IMG/VR virus record: IMGVR_UViG_3300010151_000153
Span: 1-24,675 of that record
Reading direction: 5' to 3' (one strand)
Source of the DNA: a virus
Length of the DNA: 24,675 nt
The notes beneath the pieces were generated by a model, which ran no database searches, was not told the DNA's origin, and saw only the letters and a program-made list of their open reading frames with translations. A program made the translations under genes and the position numbers. Shown in pieces: positions 9,739-18,238 of the stretch. How positions within the stretch are numbered: the first letter of the stretch is position 1; each line of letters begins with the position of its first letter.

Positions 9739-10365
9739 CTATACTGGTGTTCCTGTGTCGTAATAATAAGGCGTACCGTTTTGAAAGTACGCTATGTTTG
9801 CTGCGTTTGCTGGTAAAGAACCTTCACCGACAATATATGAACCTGCTGATATAATATTTATCTGATATCTTGAAGCACCTGGTGCTGAATAATTAGAATA
9901 TCCTTGTGCATTATCTTTTAATTCTCCGTCAACTTCAACCTTTGCAAATCCGCCTGTTGGTGGAAAAGGATTTCCATCTGGATTTACTTGTACTTCTTCC
10001 CATTGAATATATATGTTGGTATCAAAGTCTGGAGAAAGATTTATATTTGGAATAATTATTTCTGATTTGTTGTAAATAAAATAACCCAACTCTTTATTTG
10101 TTGGTTCTATATAAACATACCCCAAACCAAGGCTACCTGTCCAAATAACACCTGCTGGAGAAAACCCAAGTGTAGCATCTATAATACTTCCACTTTTCAA
10201 AAATCTTTTTGCGAGGGCGGTGATTTGAGATTGTAGGATGGTTTGTACTTGGGTTAATTCTCTTGCTTGTATTGCAAATCCTGGACGAAATCCCATTTGA
10301 ACATAATTATTTGCTATGTCCCAATCGTCTAATCCCGAATCTTGTACTCTGTAAAAAACTGTCAT
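9739..10365 (-). CDS. DUF4815-like tail/baseplate protein, short form
   Basis: 208 residues, ATG at 10365 with AGGAG 6 bases upstream. Residues about 26-60 read FRPGFAIQARELTQVQTILQ followed by SQITALAKRFLKSGSII, the N-terminal signature I associate with the DUF4815-type tail proteins of T4-like cyanophages. Family members as I recall them are considerably longer; this one stops soon after a single further beta-rich segment (YVYIEPTNKELGYF, then YQINIISAGSYIVGEG). The fibre gene begins 12 bases later in a new frame with its own ribosome site, so this looks like a shortened or split adaptor that connects wedges to fibres. In T4 the equivalent place is held by gp9/gp10. Family assignment is fairly sure, role inferred. 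Confidence 0.75.
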   Translation of the reverse strand: MTVFYRVQDSGLDDWDIANNYVQMGFRPGFAIQARELTQVQTILQSQITALAKRFLKSGSIIDATLGFSPAGVIWTGSLGLGYVYIEPTNKELGYFIYNKSEIIIPNINLSPDFDTNIYIQWEEVQVNPDGNPFPPTGGFAKVEVDGELKDNAQGYSNYSAPGASRYQINIISAGSYIVGEGSLPANAANIAYFQNGTPYYYDTGTPV

Positions 10366-10373
10366 TTTATCTC

Positions 10374-11963
10374 CTATCCTATCATAAATGCTAAGGTTAA
10401 AGTATGTCCTATTTGTGCAGCAGCATCTGCGTTAAAACTAATATCATCAAATACAAAAGTATGTAGGACTTCTGTATAGTTTCCTAGAGAATCTTTTCCC
10501 ATAGAAAGAGGTGTTTTTTCAACATCTAATATTTGTGTGTTGCTTGGAGTGTTTCCTGTTGAATAAGATGTTGTATATTTACCAGATACAAATGTATCGG
10601 GAGAAACTTCTCCAAATAATTTATCAGTTGTTGATACTGTTTTAGACCCTTGACCTGTTATATTTATATTTCTTCCACCATCAGCGTTTGTATTATTAGA
10701 AGTAATCGTTCCGACACTTCTATTAGACGAAGACACACTATTAAAATAATCTCCTGACTTCATTGCAGCAGATACAGAATTGTCTTGTACCTTTATTTTT
10801 GTTGCAGCAGAAAAATAAGTTGCTTGTATTGATTGTTTTCCAGGAGAAATAGTGTCTGATATCGGTTTATCTTTATATAATGGATTTTTCACAATAGATG
10901 CAGTATTCCACTCTGTACCATCTGTATATTTTTCAAACATTTTTGGGTCTAACACCATAAGAAACATAGCCCTATTAGCATTCAGCAAACCAATTGCATC
11001 ACCAAAACCATCTTCTGGAGAAGCAATAGCATAAACAAAAGGACCTCGAATATCAGAATCTATTGTACTTGCTGCACCACCAACTATATGTGTTGAGTCA
11101 TATCCTGTATTATTCTGAGAAGCGGTAGACGGTTCTGTACCCATAGAAAATACGTTATTCATAGGATAACCTTTTCCCCTTTCTACAACATCTACTCTTT
11201 CTAATTTATATCCTCTTTTGTTAGAGTCTACTTCTTCTGATGGGCCAATATAATCAAAAACAGCATCTAGTTGTGCGGGATTGTCTGTGTCTGACCACAA
11301 AACAAACAAAGAACTTGTTGCAGTATCCCACCTTATATCTTTCATATCATCTTTCTTTATTTCGACACGAATTAGTTCACCACCATTCGATAACCCACGC
11401 TTTTCGACTTCATATTTAAGATTATATGGGTTGGTGGTAGAAAGTTCATCTATTTCTATTTGAGTTTTTCTATCTTGAACAGGCATCCAATCAACACCAC
11501 CAAGATTTCTTTTATAATTATTCATAATTCCCGATATAGAATAAAGATATTGCCAAAGATAGTCATCATCAGTTCTAAACGGTTCTGGTCTGGTTCCTGT
11601 TGGTGCAACACCAGATATAGAACCATTGTTGTTGTCTAAACACAAATAAACTTTATTATTATGTTCACAATAATATGCTTGACTTTCTTGGTCTTTATTT
11701 GGGTCCCACGAAATGAACATAACCCTTTTCCATTTTATATGTTTACACACACGCATAGGTGCAGAATACTCTGGAAGAACCAAACCAACATCACCATAAA
11801 AACCATTAATAGATGCCGCATAAGAACCAGAACTAGGTGTTATACCGTGTTCATTCTGTTGTTTTCTCCCTAAAATTATTGCATAGGTAGTATCCGAAAA
11901 CATATCTGTAAATGCTTTTGCAAATGCCCAGTTTGCTTCTCCTGCCAATCTACTTGTTGCCAT
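10374..11963 (-). CDS. gp8: Baseplate wedge protein, gp8-like
   Basis: 529 residues from the ATG at 11963, chosen because AAAGGA lies 8 bases upstream and the next gene upstream ends at 11978; a longer start at 11990 would overlap that gene and has no such site. T4 gp8 (about 334 residues) forms a dimer in the wedge. Shared features by eye: an early LGR (residues 31-33), a region VLPEYSAPMRVCKHIKW near 62-78, and residues about 104-145 with VYLCLDNNN, then PTGTRPEPFRTDDDYLWQYL, matching the gp8 run of VYRCLD and GDGYVWEYLFEI. The C-terminal 200 residues have Ser/Thr/Asn-rich repeats not in T4 gp8. It lies between the gp7-position and fibre genes, as in T4. High confidence for wedge, good for gp8. 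Confidence 0.8.
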   Translation of the reverse strand: MATSRLAGEANWAFAKAFTDMFSDTTYAIILGRKQQNEHGITPSSGSYAASINGFYGDVGLVLPEYSAPMRVCKHIKWKRVMFISWDPNKDQESQAYYCEHNNKVYLCLDNNNGSISGVAPTGTRPEPFRTDDDYLWQYLYSISGIMNNYKRNLGGVDWMPVQDRKTQIEIDELSTTNPYNLKYEVEKRGLSNGGELIRVEIKKDDMKDIRWDTATSSLFVLWSDTDNPAQLDAVFDYIGPSEEVDSNKRGYKLERVDVVERGKGYPMNNVFSMGTEPSTASQNNTGYDSTHIVGGAASTIDSDIRGPFVYAIASPEDGFGDAIGLLNANRAMFLMVLDPKMFEKYTDGTEWNTASIVKNPLYKDKPISDTISPGKQSIQATYFSAATKIKVQDNSVSAAMKSGDYFNSVSSSNRSVGTITSNNTNADGGRNINITGQGSKTVSTTDKLFGEVSPDTFVSGKYTTSYSTGNTPSNTQILDVEKTPLSMGKDSLGNYTEVLHTFVFDDISFNADAAAQIGHTLTLAFMIG

Positions 11964-11977
11964 TTTTATTTTCCTTT

Positions 11978-13375
11978 TTAGAATCCACAACCATCTGTAC
12001 CTTCTTCTAGGTCATTTGGTGAACCTGTTACTATATCTATGGGAGATATGTATATGAATTGTCCTAATTGTATATCTTTAAATTTCATTCCGGTCGGAAC
12101 CTCATTAGTCCATGAATTTGGATGATGAAATACTTGAAATAAGTTTAATCCAAATTCGGTAGCAGCAGTTCCTCCTGTATGACCAGTTCGCCCAAGGGGT
12201 GTTAGATTCGGGTCATGTGCGGCAGTTATAAGTGCTGCTTCGTTTTTATACCATAATCCCCCGCTATCTTGTGTATGTTGAATTGTATATGTTGAACCTG
12301 CTGCACGAACATATGGATTCCAACCACAAGGATATACATCATCAGTACCACTACCAGAAATTCTAAGATTCATCTCTGTTTCAAATCTATATGGTGCATA
12401 AAATCCTGTTATTGGAGTTTCTACTTCAAATATATCTCCTGTAGTACCAGGTTGGTCAAATTCATCCCATATTGTGTGGTTTCCCGCAGCATATAATCCC
12501 GATGGGTGTATTAGATTTTTCACATACGGCCAATATGTTTCCCACGAAAGATTAGAATCTATTAAATATGAATAATCTTGCCAAACTTTACTATCTTGTA
12601 TTTTACTCAATCCACTTATAGTTCCAAACTCATCATCATAATAAACACCACAAGGACTTCCCGGTGAACAGTTTTGTGGGCAAGGTGGTAGACCATATGT
12701 ATTACCTTCCGTAGCCCAACAATTATTGCATGGGCTATCGGCAGCAGTAGAACCGTAATAATAACATGGTGTGCCTGTTGTTCCTGCGGATGCTCCTCTG
12801 AACGGTGCATCGGAACATCTTATAAGTCTAACTTTTGGATATGAAATATTTACCCAAGAATCATAAAACACCCTGAAGAAATAATCATATACTTCTTCGA
12901 TGCTTTTCATCTGATACATTTCCTTCACAAATCTAAGAAAATTTCTAACATCAACCTTACAAGAAGAAGGATTAACAAAGTCTACCAAAACCTCTACCTC
13001 TGCTTTTTTTTGTGATGGGGCAAAGTCGAATGGACCAATACCATATCTCTTTACTGTTAAATCCGGAAACCCTTCTGCAAAAACATCTTTGAAAAGTTTG
13101 ATAAAAACATCAGGTGTAACATCAACATCTTTGATGGATTCGATAATAGCCATATCATTTTCGCAACCCAACCACTGATAAAACAACTCTATAAATTTTA
13201 CAAATCTGGGATGATTATTTATAACCCAAGAAGGCATTCTATCTTTAACAAAGAAGTTAAAATTAGAAATACAACCGTCATCATAATCCACAGAATTAAT
13301 ATAATTCCAAACCTCTTCATATATTGAACCAGTTTCTCCTCCGGCTTTTCCTTCTAATATTCCTGATATAGTCAT
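11978..13375 (-). CDS. Baseplate wedge/tail protein at the gp7 position, with cysteine-rich insert
   Basis: 465 residues, ATG at 13375 with AGGAAAA upstream. The N-terminal part has a conserved marine T4-like pattern: PSWVINNHPRFVKFIELFYQ (48-67), then FIKLFKDVFAEGFPDL (91-106) and FLRFVKEMYQMKSIEEVYDY (146-165). After the insert, KIQDSKVWQDYSYLID and VKNLIHPSGLYAAG also follow the family. Residues 187-242 are an insert-like segment with seven cysteines and PPCPQNCSPGSPCG, unlike the rest. Gene order (after gp6, before gp8) is that of T4 gp7, but T4 gp7 is about twice as long, so I do not assign the symbol. The C-terminus again has GTTG/GTGG-rich loops. Confidence 0.75.
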   Translation of the reverse strand: MTISGILEGKAGGETGSIYEEVWNYINSVDYDDGCISNFNFFVKDRMPSWVINNHPRFVKFIELFYQWLGCENDMAIIESIKDVDVTPDVFIKLFKDVFAEGFPDLTVKRYGIGPFDFAPSQKKAEVEVLVDFVNPSSCKVDVRNFLRFVKEMYQMKSIEEVYDYFFRVFYDSWVNISYPKVRLIRCSDAPFRGASAGTTGTPCYYYGSTAADSPCNNCWATEGNTYGLPPCPQNCSPGSPCGVYYDDEFGTISGLSKIQDSKVWQDYSYLIDSNLSWETYWPYVKNLIHPSGLYAAGNHTIWDEFDQPGTTGDIFEVETPITGFYAPYRFETEMNLRISGSGTDDVYPCGWNPYVRAAGSTYTIQHTQDSGGLWYKNEAALITAAHDPNLTPLGRTGHTGGTAATEFGLNLFQVFHHPNSWTNEVPTGMKFKDIQLGQFIYISPIDIVTGSPNDLEEGTDGCGF

Positions 13376-13392
13376 TATTGTTTTCCTGTTAC

Positions 13393-15114
13393 CTAATCAA
13401 CAAGTTGAATTATGTCATTGACAAGAGTAAGTATAATTCCCATTTTAGGATTTACGTTGTTTGATTTTGGTCGTACCCGAACATAAAAATTACTAATAAA
13501 TTCAATACCATCAATCTGAACATTTCCTGTATTTGCATTTACCGAACCAACATTCAAAGATATCAAAGTACCGTCAGAAGAATAGTGTCGAATATTACCA
13601 GCACCATCATCTCTTAGATATCCTAAGATTTGATTGCCGTTTATATTTGCAGTGAAATTGTTACTACGGAGAACAGACCCTACCAAACCACCAGACTCGA
13701 CCAACGGATTACTAAAACTAATAGAAACTGCATTTATAGGATTACTTTCTGATGCACCAAACTGTTTTCTTAAATATACAACAAGAGTTTCACCAATCAA
13801 GCCTGTGTCTAATTTTAATAGTTGGTTTGCAAAATCAGTAAAATCAAAATTAGACTCGAATGTGTCTAACCTATAATTATTAACAAAAGAAATTACTTTA
13901 TCCGACAATTCTGATAACGAACTAGAAGTTTCATCTAAATTATAAAATACAGAACCATTTAAAATTACTTCAACCACCGATGGGTCTACAAATTCAGGAA
14001 GAATAGAAACCACCGATTTGTCTCTGAATATTTGAACAATATCATCTTTTTGTTCTTGTGTTAATAATGTTCCATCCTCTGCAACCGCAGAAACAAAAAC
14101 TCTTCCGTATTGTGGTGGGTCGTTATCTTCTCCGCCCCAAGTTTTTGATACAATTCCTCTTCTTTCTTGACGAAGTAATGCTTTATAGTCTTTGGCAGTA
14201 ACTGCTCTTCCTTGTGTTTGAAAAAACAACGGTGCATGTGTTCTTATGGAATCTACTGATTCTTTGTTTATACCGTTTCGGGAAGGAGATATTGTTGAAA
14301 CCACACTAACACCATCAACGGAAGTAGTAAAGGATGTTACACCATTTCCATCGGTTCCGGCAGTTATCAAATAATCAAACGATACTTGCGAATCATGAAC
14401 AGGAGATTTTCCTATAACACCATCTCCAAAATAAATTTCATAACCACCATCAAAAGATGTAGTCAAAAAGAATACTTTCTCTCCTGCTGTTACACCTGTT
14501 ACATTTCCATCTACTTCATCAACTATTCTCCATCTGTTGAAACCACTACCCTCATTCACGTTAACCTTTAATGTTGTAGTATCAATATCTCCATGTGGTA
14601 TTCTAAATCTTTGATGTGATATACCACTATCAACAGTGTCTTGCTCTGGTGGAGTTTCTATTCTATTTCCTTGAATCAGTTCTATTGTTGTATTTTGTGA
14701 GTCGGGTAAGTTATAAGATTTAATAGGAGTCCAATTCAATCCACCACCAAAAAAGGCATCGCCGTAAACGACGACATTAGAACCTGAAGATGAAACTTCT
14801 ATTTCTGTCCTTGCACCTCTTTTTGAAACCGGAACATAAGAAAGAGGTTTTACCAAAGAACCTATGGAATCTCTTTTTGTTGCTGTATCTAAAAAAGATT
14901 CATTTGCTACCATGTTTGCATAATAAGAATAAAATGTACTATTATATGATAACACATCTATTAGTGTAGATAATGCTGAACCTTCAAAATCAAAATCTGT
15001 AAATACATCAGAACCCTCAAAGAAATCTCTAATAGAATCTCTAATGTCAACAAATCCTAATTTTCCTAAATTTATAACTGGGTTGTCTGTGGTTGAACCT
15101 TTAATGTATACCAT
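13393..15114 (-). CDS. gp6: Baseplate wedge protein gp6 (baseplate J family)
   Basis: 573 residues. The ATG at 15114 directly abuts the gp25 stop; GGAGAG in the end of gp25 can serve as ribosome site, so the two are probably translationally coupled. T4 gp6 (660 residues) dimers form the inner ring that ties wedges together and triggers sheath contraction. Diagnostic runs: FTDFDFEGSALSTLIDVLSY (38-57), TKRDSIGSLVKPLSYVP (79-95), and 290-340 with RTHAPLFFQTQGRAVTAKDY, then TWGGEDNDPPQYGRVFVS. The EIYFGDGVIGKSP motif (226-238) is also typical of baseplate J proteins. Length and motifs are normal for the family. Confidence 0.93.
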   Translation of the reverse strand: MVYIKGSTTDNPVINLGKLGFVDIRDSIRDFFEGSDVFTDFDFEGSALSTLIDVLSYNSTFYSYYANMVANESFLDTATKRDSIGSLVKPLSYVPVSKRGARTEIEVSSSGSNVVVYGDAFFGGGLNWTPIKSYNLPDSQNTTIELIQGNRIETPPEQDTVDSGISHQRFRIPHGDIDTTTLKVNVNEGSGFNRWRIVDEVDGNVTGVTAGEKVFFLTTSFDGGYEIYFGDGVIGKSPVHDSQVSFDYLITAGTDGNGVTSFTTSVDGVSVVSTISPSRNGINKESVDSIRTHAPLFFQTQGRAVTAKDYKALLRQERRGIVSKTWGGEDNDPPQYGRVFVSAVAEDGTLLTQEQKDDIVQIFRDKSVVSILPEFVDPSVVEVILNGSVFYNLDETSSSLSELSDKVISFVNNYRLDTFESNFDFTDFANQLLKLDTGLIGETLVVYLRKQFGASESNPINAVSISFSNPLVESGGLVGSVLRSNNFTANINGNQILGYLRDDGAGNIRHYSSDGTLISLNVGSVNANTGNVQIDGIEFISNFYVRVRPKSNNVNPKMGIILTLVNDIIQLVD

Positions 15115-15603
15115 TTATCTTAATCTCTCCATTTGTATTTTTACAGAAACATCTTCCGAAGATACATTCCCACCAACAGGATTTATGGTGAATATTACTT
15201 CTATATTTAATTCTAAATAATCTTGGTCTTCAGAAACCAAAACTTCCTTTACTGTTACTCTTGGTTCCCATTTTTCAAGTTGCTTCTTAATAGATTCTTT
15301 TGTACTCCATCTAGCCCAAGGGTCTTCAAAACTTTCAAAAAGCAACTTTCGTATGTTACATCCCATTAATGGTTTCCAAGGTCTTTCATAATGATTGGTC
15401 ATAACAATATTTTTAACAGACTGTTTGATAGCATCTACATCAAACTTTCGTACAACATCTCCATTAAGTCCTTGCAATTGATATAAAGGACTTGAATCGA
15501 AAATAAAATCCAAGTCTGAATATATGTAATTTCTATCCCCTAATCCTCTATAGTTAGAAGTAGGGCTAGAATCTCCTGAATATCCCGAACCGTATCGTCC
15601 CAT
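15115..15603 (-). CDS. gp25: Baseplate wedge protein gp25 (GPW/gp25 family)
   Basis: 162 residues, ATG at 15603 with AAAGGGAA upstream. T4 gp25 is 132 residues and seeds sheath assembly at the wedge together with gp6 and gp53. Family landmarks: DVDAIKQSVKNIVMTNHYER (55-74), PWKPLMGCNIRKLLFE (75-90), and the invariant EPR (113-115) in KWEPRVTVKEVLV. The first 30 residues are a Gly/Ser/Tyr-rich extension. It is immediately followed by gp6, its structural partner, which supports the call. Confidence 0.93.
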   Translation of the reverse strand: MGRYGSGYSGDSSPTSNYRGLGDRNYIYSDLDFIFDSSPLYQLQGLNGDVVRKFDVDAIKQSVKNIVMTNHYERPWKPLMGCNIRKLLFESFEDPWARWSTKESIKKQLEKWEPRVTVKEVLVSEDQDYLELNIEVIFTINPVGGNVSSEDVSVKIQMERLR

Positions 15604-15639
15604 GTTCTGTTCCCTTTAATAACATTATATGTATAAGTG

Positions 15640-16887
15640 TTACTGTTCCTTTACTTGACTATCTCTCATAAGTGTTATAATAGATATAGCCACCATTGAT
15701 GAACCAAAACTGTGTTTCATGGCAGAAACCAACCACTTCCCATTCAATTGATGAATGTCTTCTGTCTCTATATCATCGGTGGAAACAGAGGGTGGAAATT
15801 TCAACTCAACCACATCTCCAATTCTCAAATCAGAATTAGATGCAACTGTTATTTGTATCTGTTGTGATTTTAATAATTCTAACTGTGCATTTCGTAGAAG
15901 TGGTGTTTTCAACGGAGTATTCCAATACCGAGCATCAATACTTCTTATATATTCCAAATATTCTGGATATCTTTTTCCGTGATGAGGAAAATTACACTTT
16001 TCGATATAGTGTGGTTTGATTATTTTATTTTCTATTCCGTCTATACATCCACATGGGTCTGCTGTATGTCCACCGAAAGAACCAAACCAAGGTGATTGTG
16101 GATTTTCTATTTTTATAACACCCTCATCGTCTATCTCTATATCGGGACATCTATATGCTCCAATAACAGATTGATATGGTGGTGTCGCAGCAGAATATTG
16201 TGTGTATGGTGTTGGGACATCGCCCGTTGTTCCGCCAAAAGGAACTCTATCATTAATATTACTAAAATCTTTATCCAACCATTCTGTTGGTAACCACCCG
16301 TACCACCAATAATTATTTAAATCACATCCAGACCATTCTGCTCCCAATACCTCTTCTATCAACTCACATTCTAACGGAATTGCATTTATTTTTTCTTTGA
16401 CATGTGAACATGTTACTTCTTCTCCTGTTGGTCCAACAACTCCCTCTACCTCTTCCTCAACTAATTTTTTATAAATCTGCCATTGTTTATATTTGTCTTC
16501 GGCTTCTTTTGCTTCTTTAATCTTTTCTATAATTGGACCACGGATGTCTTCTATAATTTTTTTCATAATTTCAACATCAAGTTCTGTGTGGCTGTACCAA
16601 TTATTCAGTGCATTTCCTACACCAATATTACTAGAATAACCAAAACCATATCCATTAAATTTTTTAGTCAAATCCGTGACCGCAGGAACAGCATTTCCTG
16701 GTCCAATCATAGGATAATATGGATATGCTTCTACATGCTTCCACTTATCATAATCCTCAAAATAATCATAAACAATTTCCTCTTGAATGAAAAATTGTTC
16801 AGGACTAACAAATCCACGATAATAATCAAAAGATTTCATATCATAATGACATTCGGGTCGTATACAATTATATTTTGATTCGGTCAT
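15640..16887 (-). CDS. Baseplate protein with hub (gp27-type) C-terminal domain
   Basis: 415 residues, ATG at 16887, with no clear ribosome site; the upstream gene ends 11 bases before it, suggesting coupling. Residues about 326-410 (LRNAQLELLKSQQIQITVAS, SDLRIGDVVELKFP, LNGKWLVSAMKHSFG, ITLMRDS) align by eye with the C-terminal barrel of T4 gp27 and related hub proteins ([40 protein letters not shown]). The N-terminal part is unrecognised: a Tyr/Phe-rich start with CIRPEC, a charged helical stretch (105-150) that may be coiled coil, one GPTGEE, and a Trp-rich part near 185-205. Cysteines are moderately frequent. With the gp27-like gene two positions upstream, this may be the other half of a divided hub. 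No lysozyme motif is visible. Confidence 0.6.
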   Translation of the reverse strand: MTESKYNCIRPECHYDMKSFDYYRGFVSPEQFFIQEEIVYDYFEDYDKWKHVEAYPYYPMIGPGNAVPAVTDLTKKFNGYGFGYSSNIGVGNALNNWYSHTELDVEIMKKIIEDIRGPIIEKIKEAKEAEDKYKQWQIYKKLVEEEVEGVVGPTGEEVTCSHVKEKINAIPLECELIEEVLGAEWSGCDLNNYWWYGWLPTEWLDKDFSNINDRVPFGGTTGDVPTPYTQYSAATPPYQSVIGAYRCPDIEIDDEGVIKIENPQSPWFGSFGGHTADPCGCIDGIENKIIKPHYIEKCNFPHHGKRYPEYLEYIRSIDARYWNTPLKTPLLRNAQLELLKSQQIQITVASNSDLRIGDVVELKFPPSVSTDDIETEDIHQLNGKWLVSAMKHSFGSSMVAISIITLMRDSQVKEQ

Positions 16888-16897
16888 ATATTATGTA

Positions 16898-18223
16898 TCA
16901 TACACACTCGAAATTATCACAAGTTGTATCATCTCCACCATAATATCCACCATCTACCAAACACTGTGAATAATCATAATCATTATAACACGAACCACTT
17001 ATACAACATACACCTGTACTACAATTACATTGAACCTCCTCAAAACATGTAATATCTTCACACTTACTATCAAATCCATACCACTCGCCATCACAAATAT
17101 CAGGAAACTGTGTCTCTGCACAATGACCATCTGTAAAACAACACGCACCTGTTGGTGGACACTCTTCGCACTGGGCACAACAAGTCCCAGAACCACTGCA
17201 TCCAAAAGACCCATTTGTACAAACACAACATTGACCATCTGGACAAGGCTCATAGTCTTCCGGATTGTTACAGTTCATGGGATGACAACAAGTGTCGCCC
17301 CCCCAAGGACAATTTACACACTGACCCTCTATACAACAAAGAGGTTCACAATCAGAATTTTCCTCACATTCATCACCACCACCACCGCCGCTATCATCAC
17401 ATTCTTCACATACTCCATCATTACAACACATATCATCTTCACAATCAGTATGTAAACAACAGTCGCCGCAACATTCCCAACAAGGACAACTACAATCCCA
17501 AATTCCGCCTAAAAAATCACAATGACAGTTATTTATATTCCAACAAGAATACCAACCAAAATGACACGCACACTCTTGGTCGGGTGTTTCACACTCAATT
17601 TCATCAGGCCAAACACCAGGATAAAAGTCTCCACCCACCTCACCACAACTTTCATCATTTGTTCTAGAAGCACGTTTATAACAAAGTTGACTAAGACAGC
17701 ATGTTGGATAATAACAACAAGTCCCCATTACGGGAGGTTCTGGGTAATCGCACAATCCGTCTACACATTGTTGACCACCACCTTGAAATGAACCCTCTGC
17801 ACCACAGCATTCATGACAAGGCAATATAACACAACCACCATCATTAGGTAAACAACACGCACCATATCCAGTACATACACAATCAAGTCCTTCTGGTGGG
17901 TCTCCCAATCCTCTAAAACCCCCCACTATTGTTTCACATGCAGTATCATCTCCCTGATATATTCCGTTTTCGTTAGCACATTCTTCTTGTAAATAAGTGT
18001 TTATACATGTTACATCATCCTCGTTTTCACAAAAACAACACGCACCCCTAACATGAAAACAATTAACAAAAGGGTCTGCACATAAACTATCTGTGCCTTG
18101 ATATGTACCACCAATACCACCATCTTCAACGCTTCTTTCACATAACTTTTGAGTTACATTATCTCTACATGTTTCATTGGGTAAACAACACGCTCCCCTA
18201 TCACAACAACACGGTCTCTTCAT
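16898..18223 (-). CDS. Cysteine-rich GACC-repeat protein of unknown function
   Basis: 441 residues with about 81 cysteines (18%), ATG at 18223 with AGGGGAT upstream. It starts MKRPCCCDRGACCLPNETC with no hydrophobic signal peptide. Repeat units follow GACC-(L/F)-x-C-x-C-x-GG-x-(Y/F)-x-G-x-(T/S)-x-C, for example GACCLPN, GTYQGTDSLC; GACCFTDGHC, GFDSKC; GVCCISGSCYN, GYYGGDDTTC. The middle (about 230-350) is denser, with CxCxC and CC pairs and a poly-Gly stretch (about 288-294). The protein is acidic. The gene is in line with, and evenly spaced from, the hub genes on both sides, so it is probably co-transcribed with them and a virion part. Disulfide-stapled or metal-binding folding is possible. 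I do not recognise a named domain. Confidence 0.9.
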   Translation of the reverse strand: MKRPCCCDRGACCLPNETCRDNVTQKLCERSVEDGGIGGTYQGTDSLCADPFVNCFHVRGACCFCENEDDVTCINTYLQEECANENGIYQGDDTACETIVGGFRGLGDPPEGLDCVCTGYGACCLPNDGGCVILPCHECCGAEGSFQGGGQQCVDGLCDYPEPPVMGTCCYYPTCCLSQLCYKRASRTNDESCGEVGGDFYPGVWPDEIECETPDQECACHFGWYSCWNINNCHCDFLGGIWDCSCPCWECCGDCCLHTDCEDDMCCNDGVCEECDDSGGGGGDECEENSDCEPLCCIEGQCVNCPWGGDTCCHPMNCNNPEDYEPCPDGQCCVCTNGSFGCSGSGTCCAQCEECPPTGACCFTDGHCAETQFPDICDGEWYGFDSKCEDITCFEEVQCNCSTGVCCISGSCYNDYDYSQCLVDGGYYGGDDTTCDNFECV

Positions 18224-18238
18224 AATATATCCCCTAAA

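Noticed and set aside
11964-11990. Upstream start for the gp8-like gene adding MWILKRKIK
   Set aside because: It overlaps the preceding stop, and the start at 11963 has AAAGGA at proper spacing.
13216-13223. TATAAATA on the minus strand, a candidate late promoter
   Set aside because: It lies inside the conserved start of the 465-residue wedge gene and encodes VINN; the octamer is expected several times by chance in DNA this AT-rich.
17152-17667. A 171-codon plus-strand open frame rich in His and Asn
   Set aside because: Antisense to the 441-residue cysteine-rich protein, whose repeat pattern proves the minus frame; TGT and TGC codons leave few stops on the opposite strand.
16898-18223. Cysteine-rich protein as a secreted toxin or conotoxin-like effector
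   Set aside because: No signal peptide or processing site is visible and its setting is purely structural; nothing in the sequence supports toxicity.
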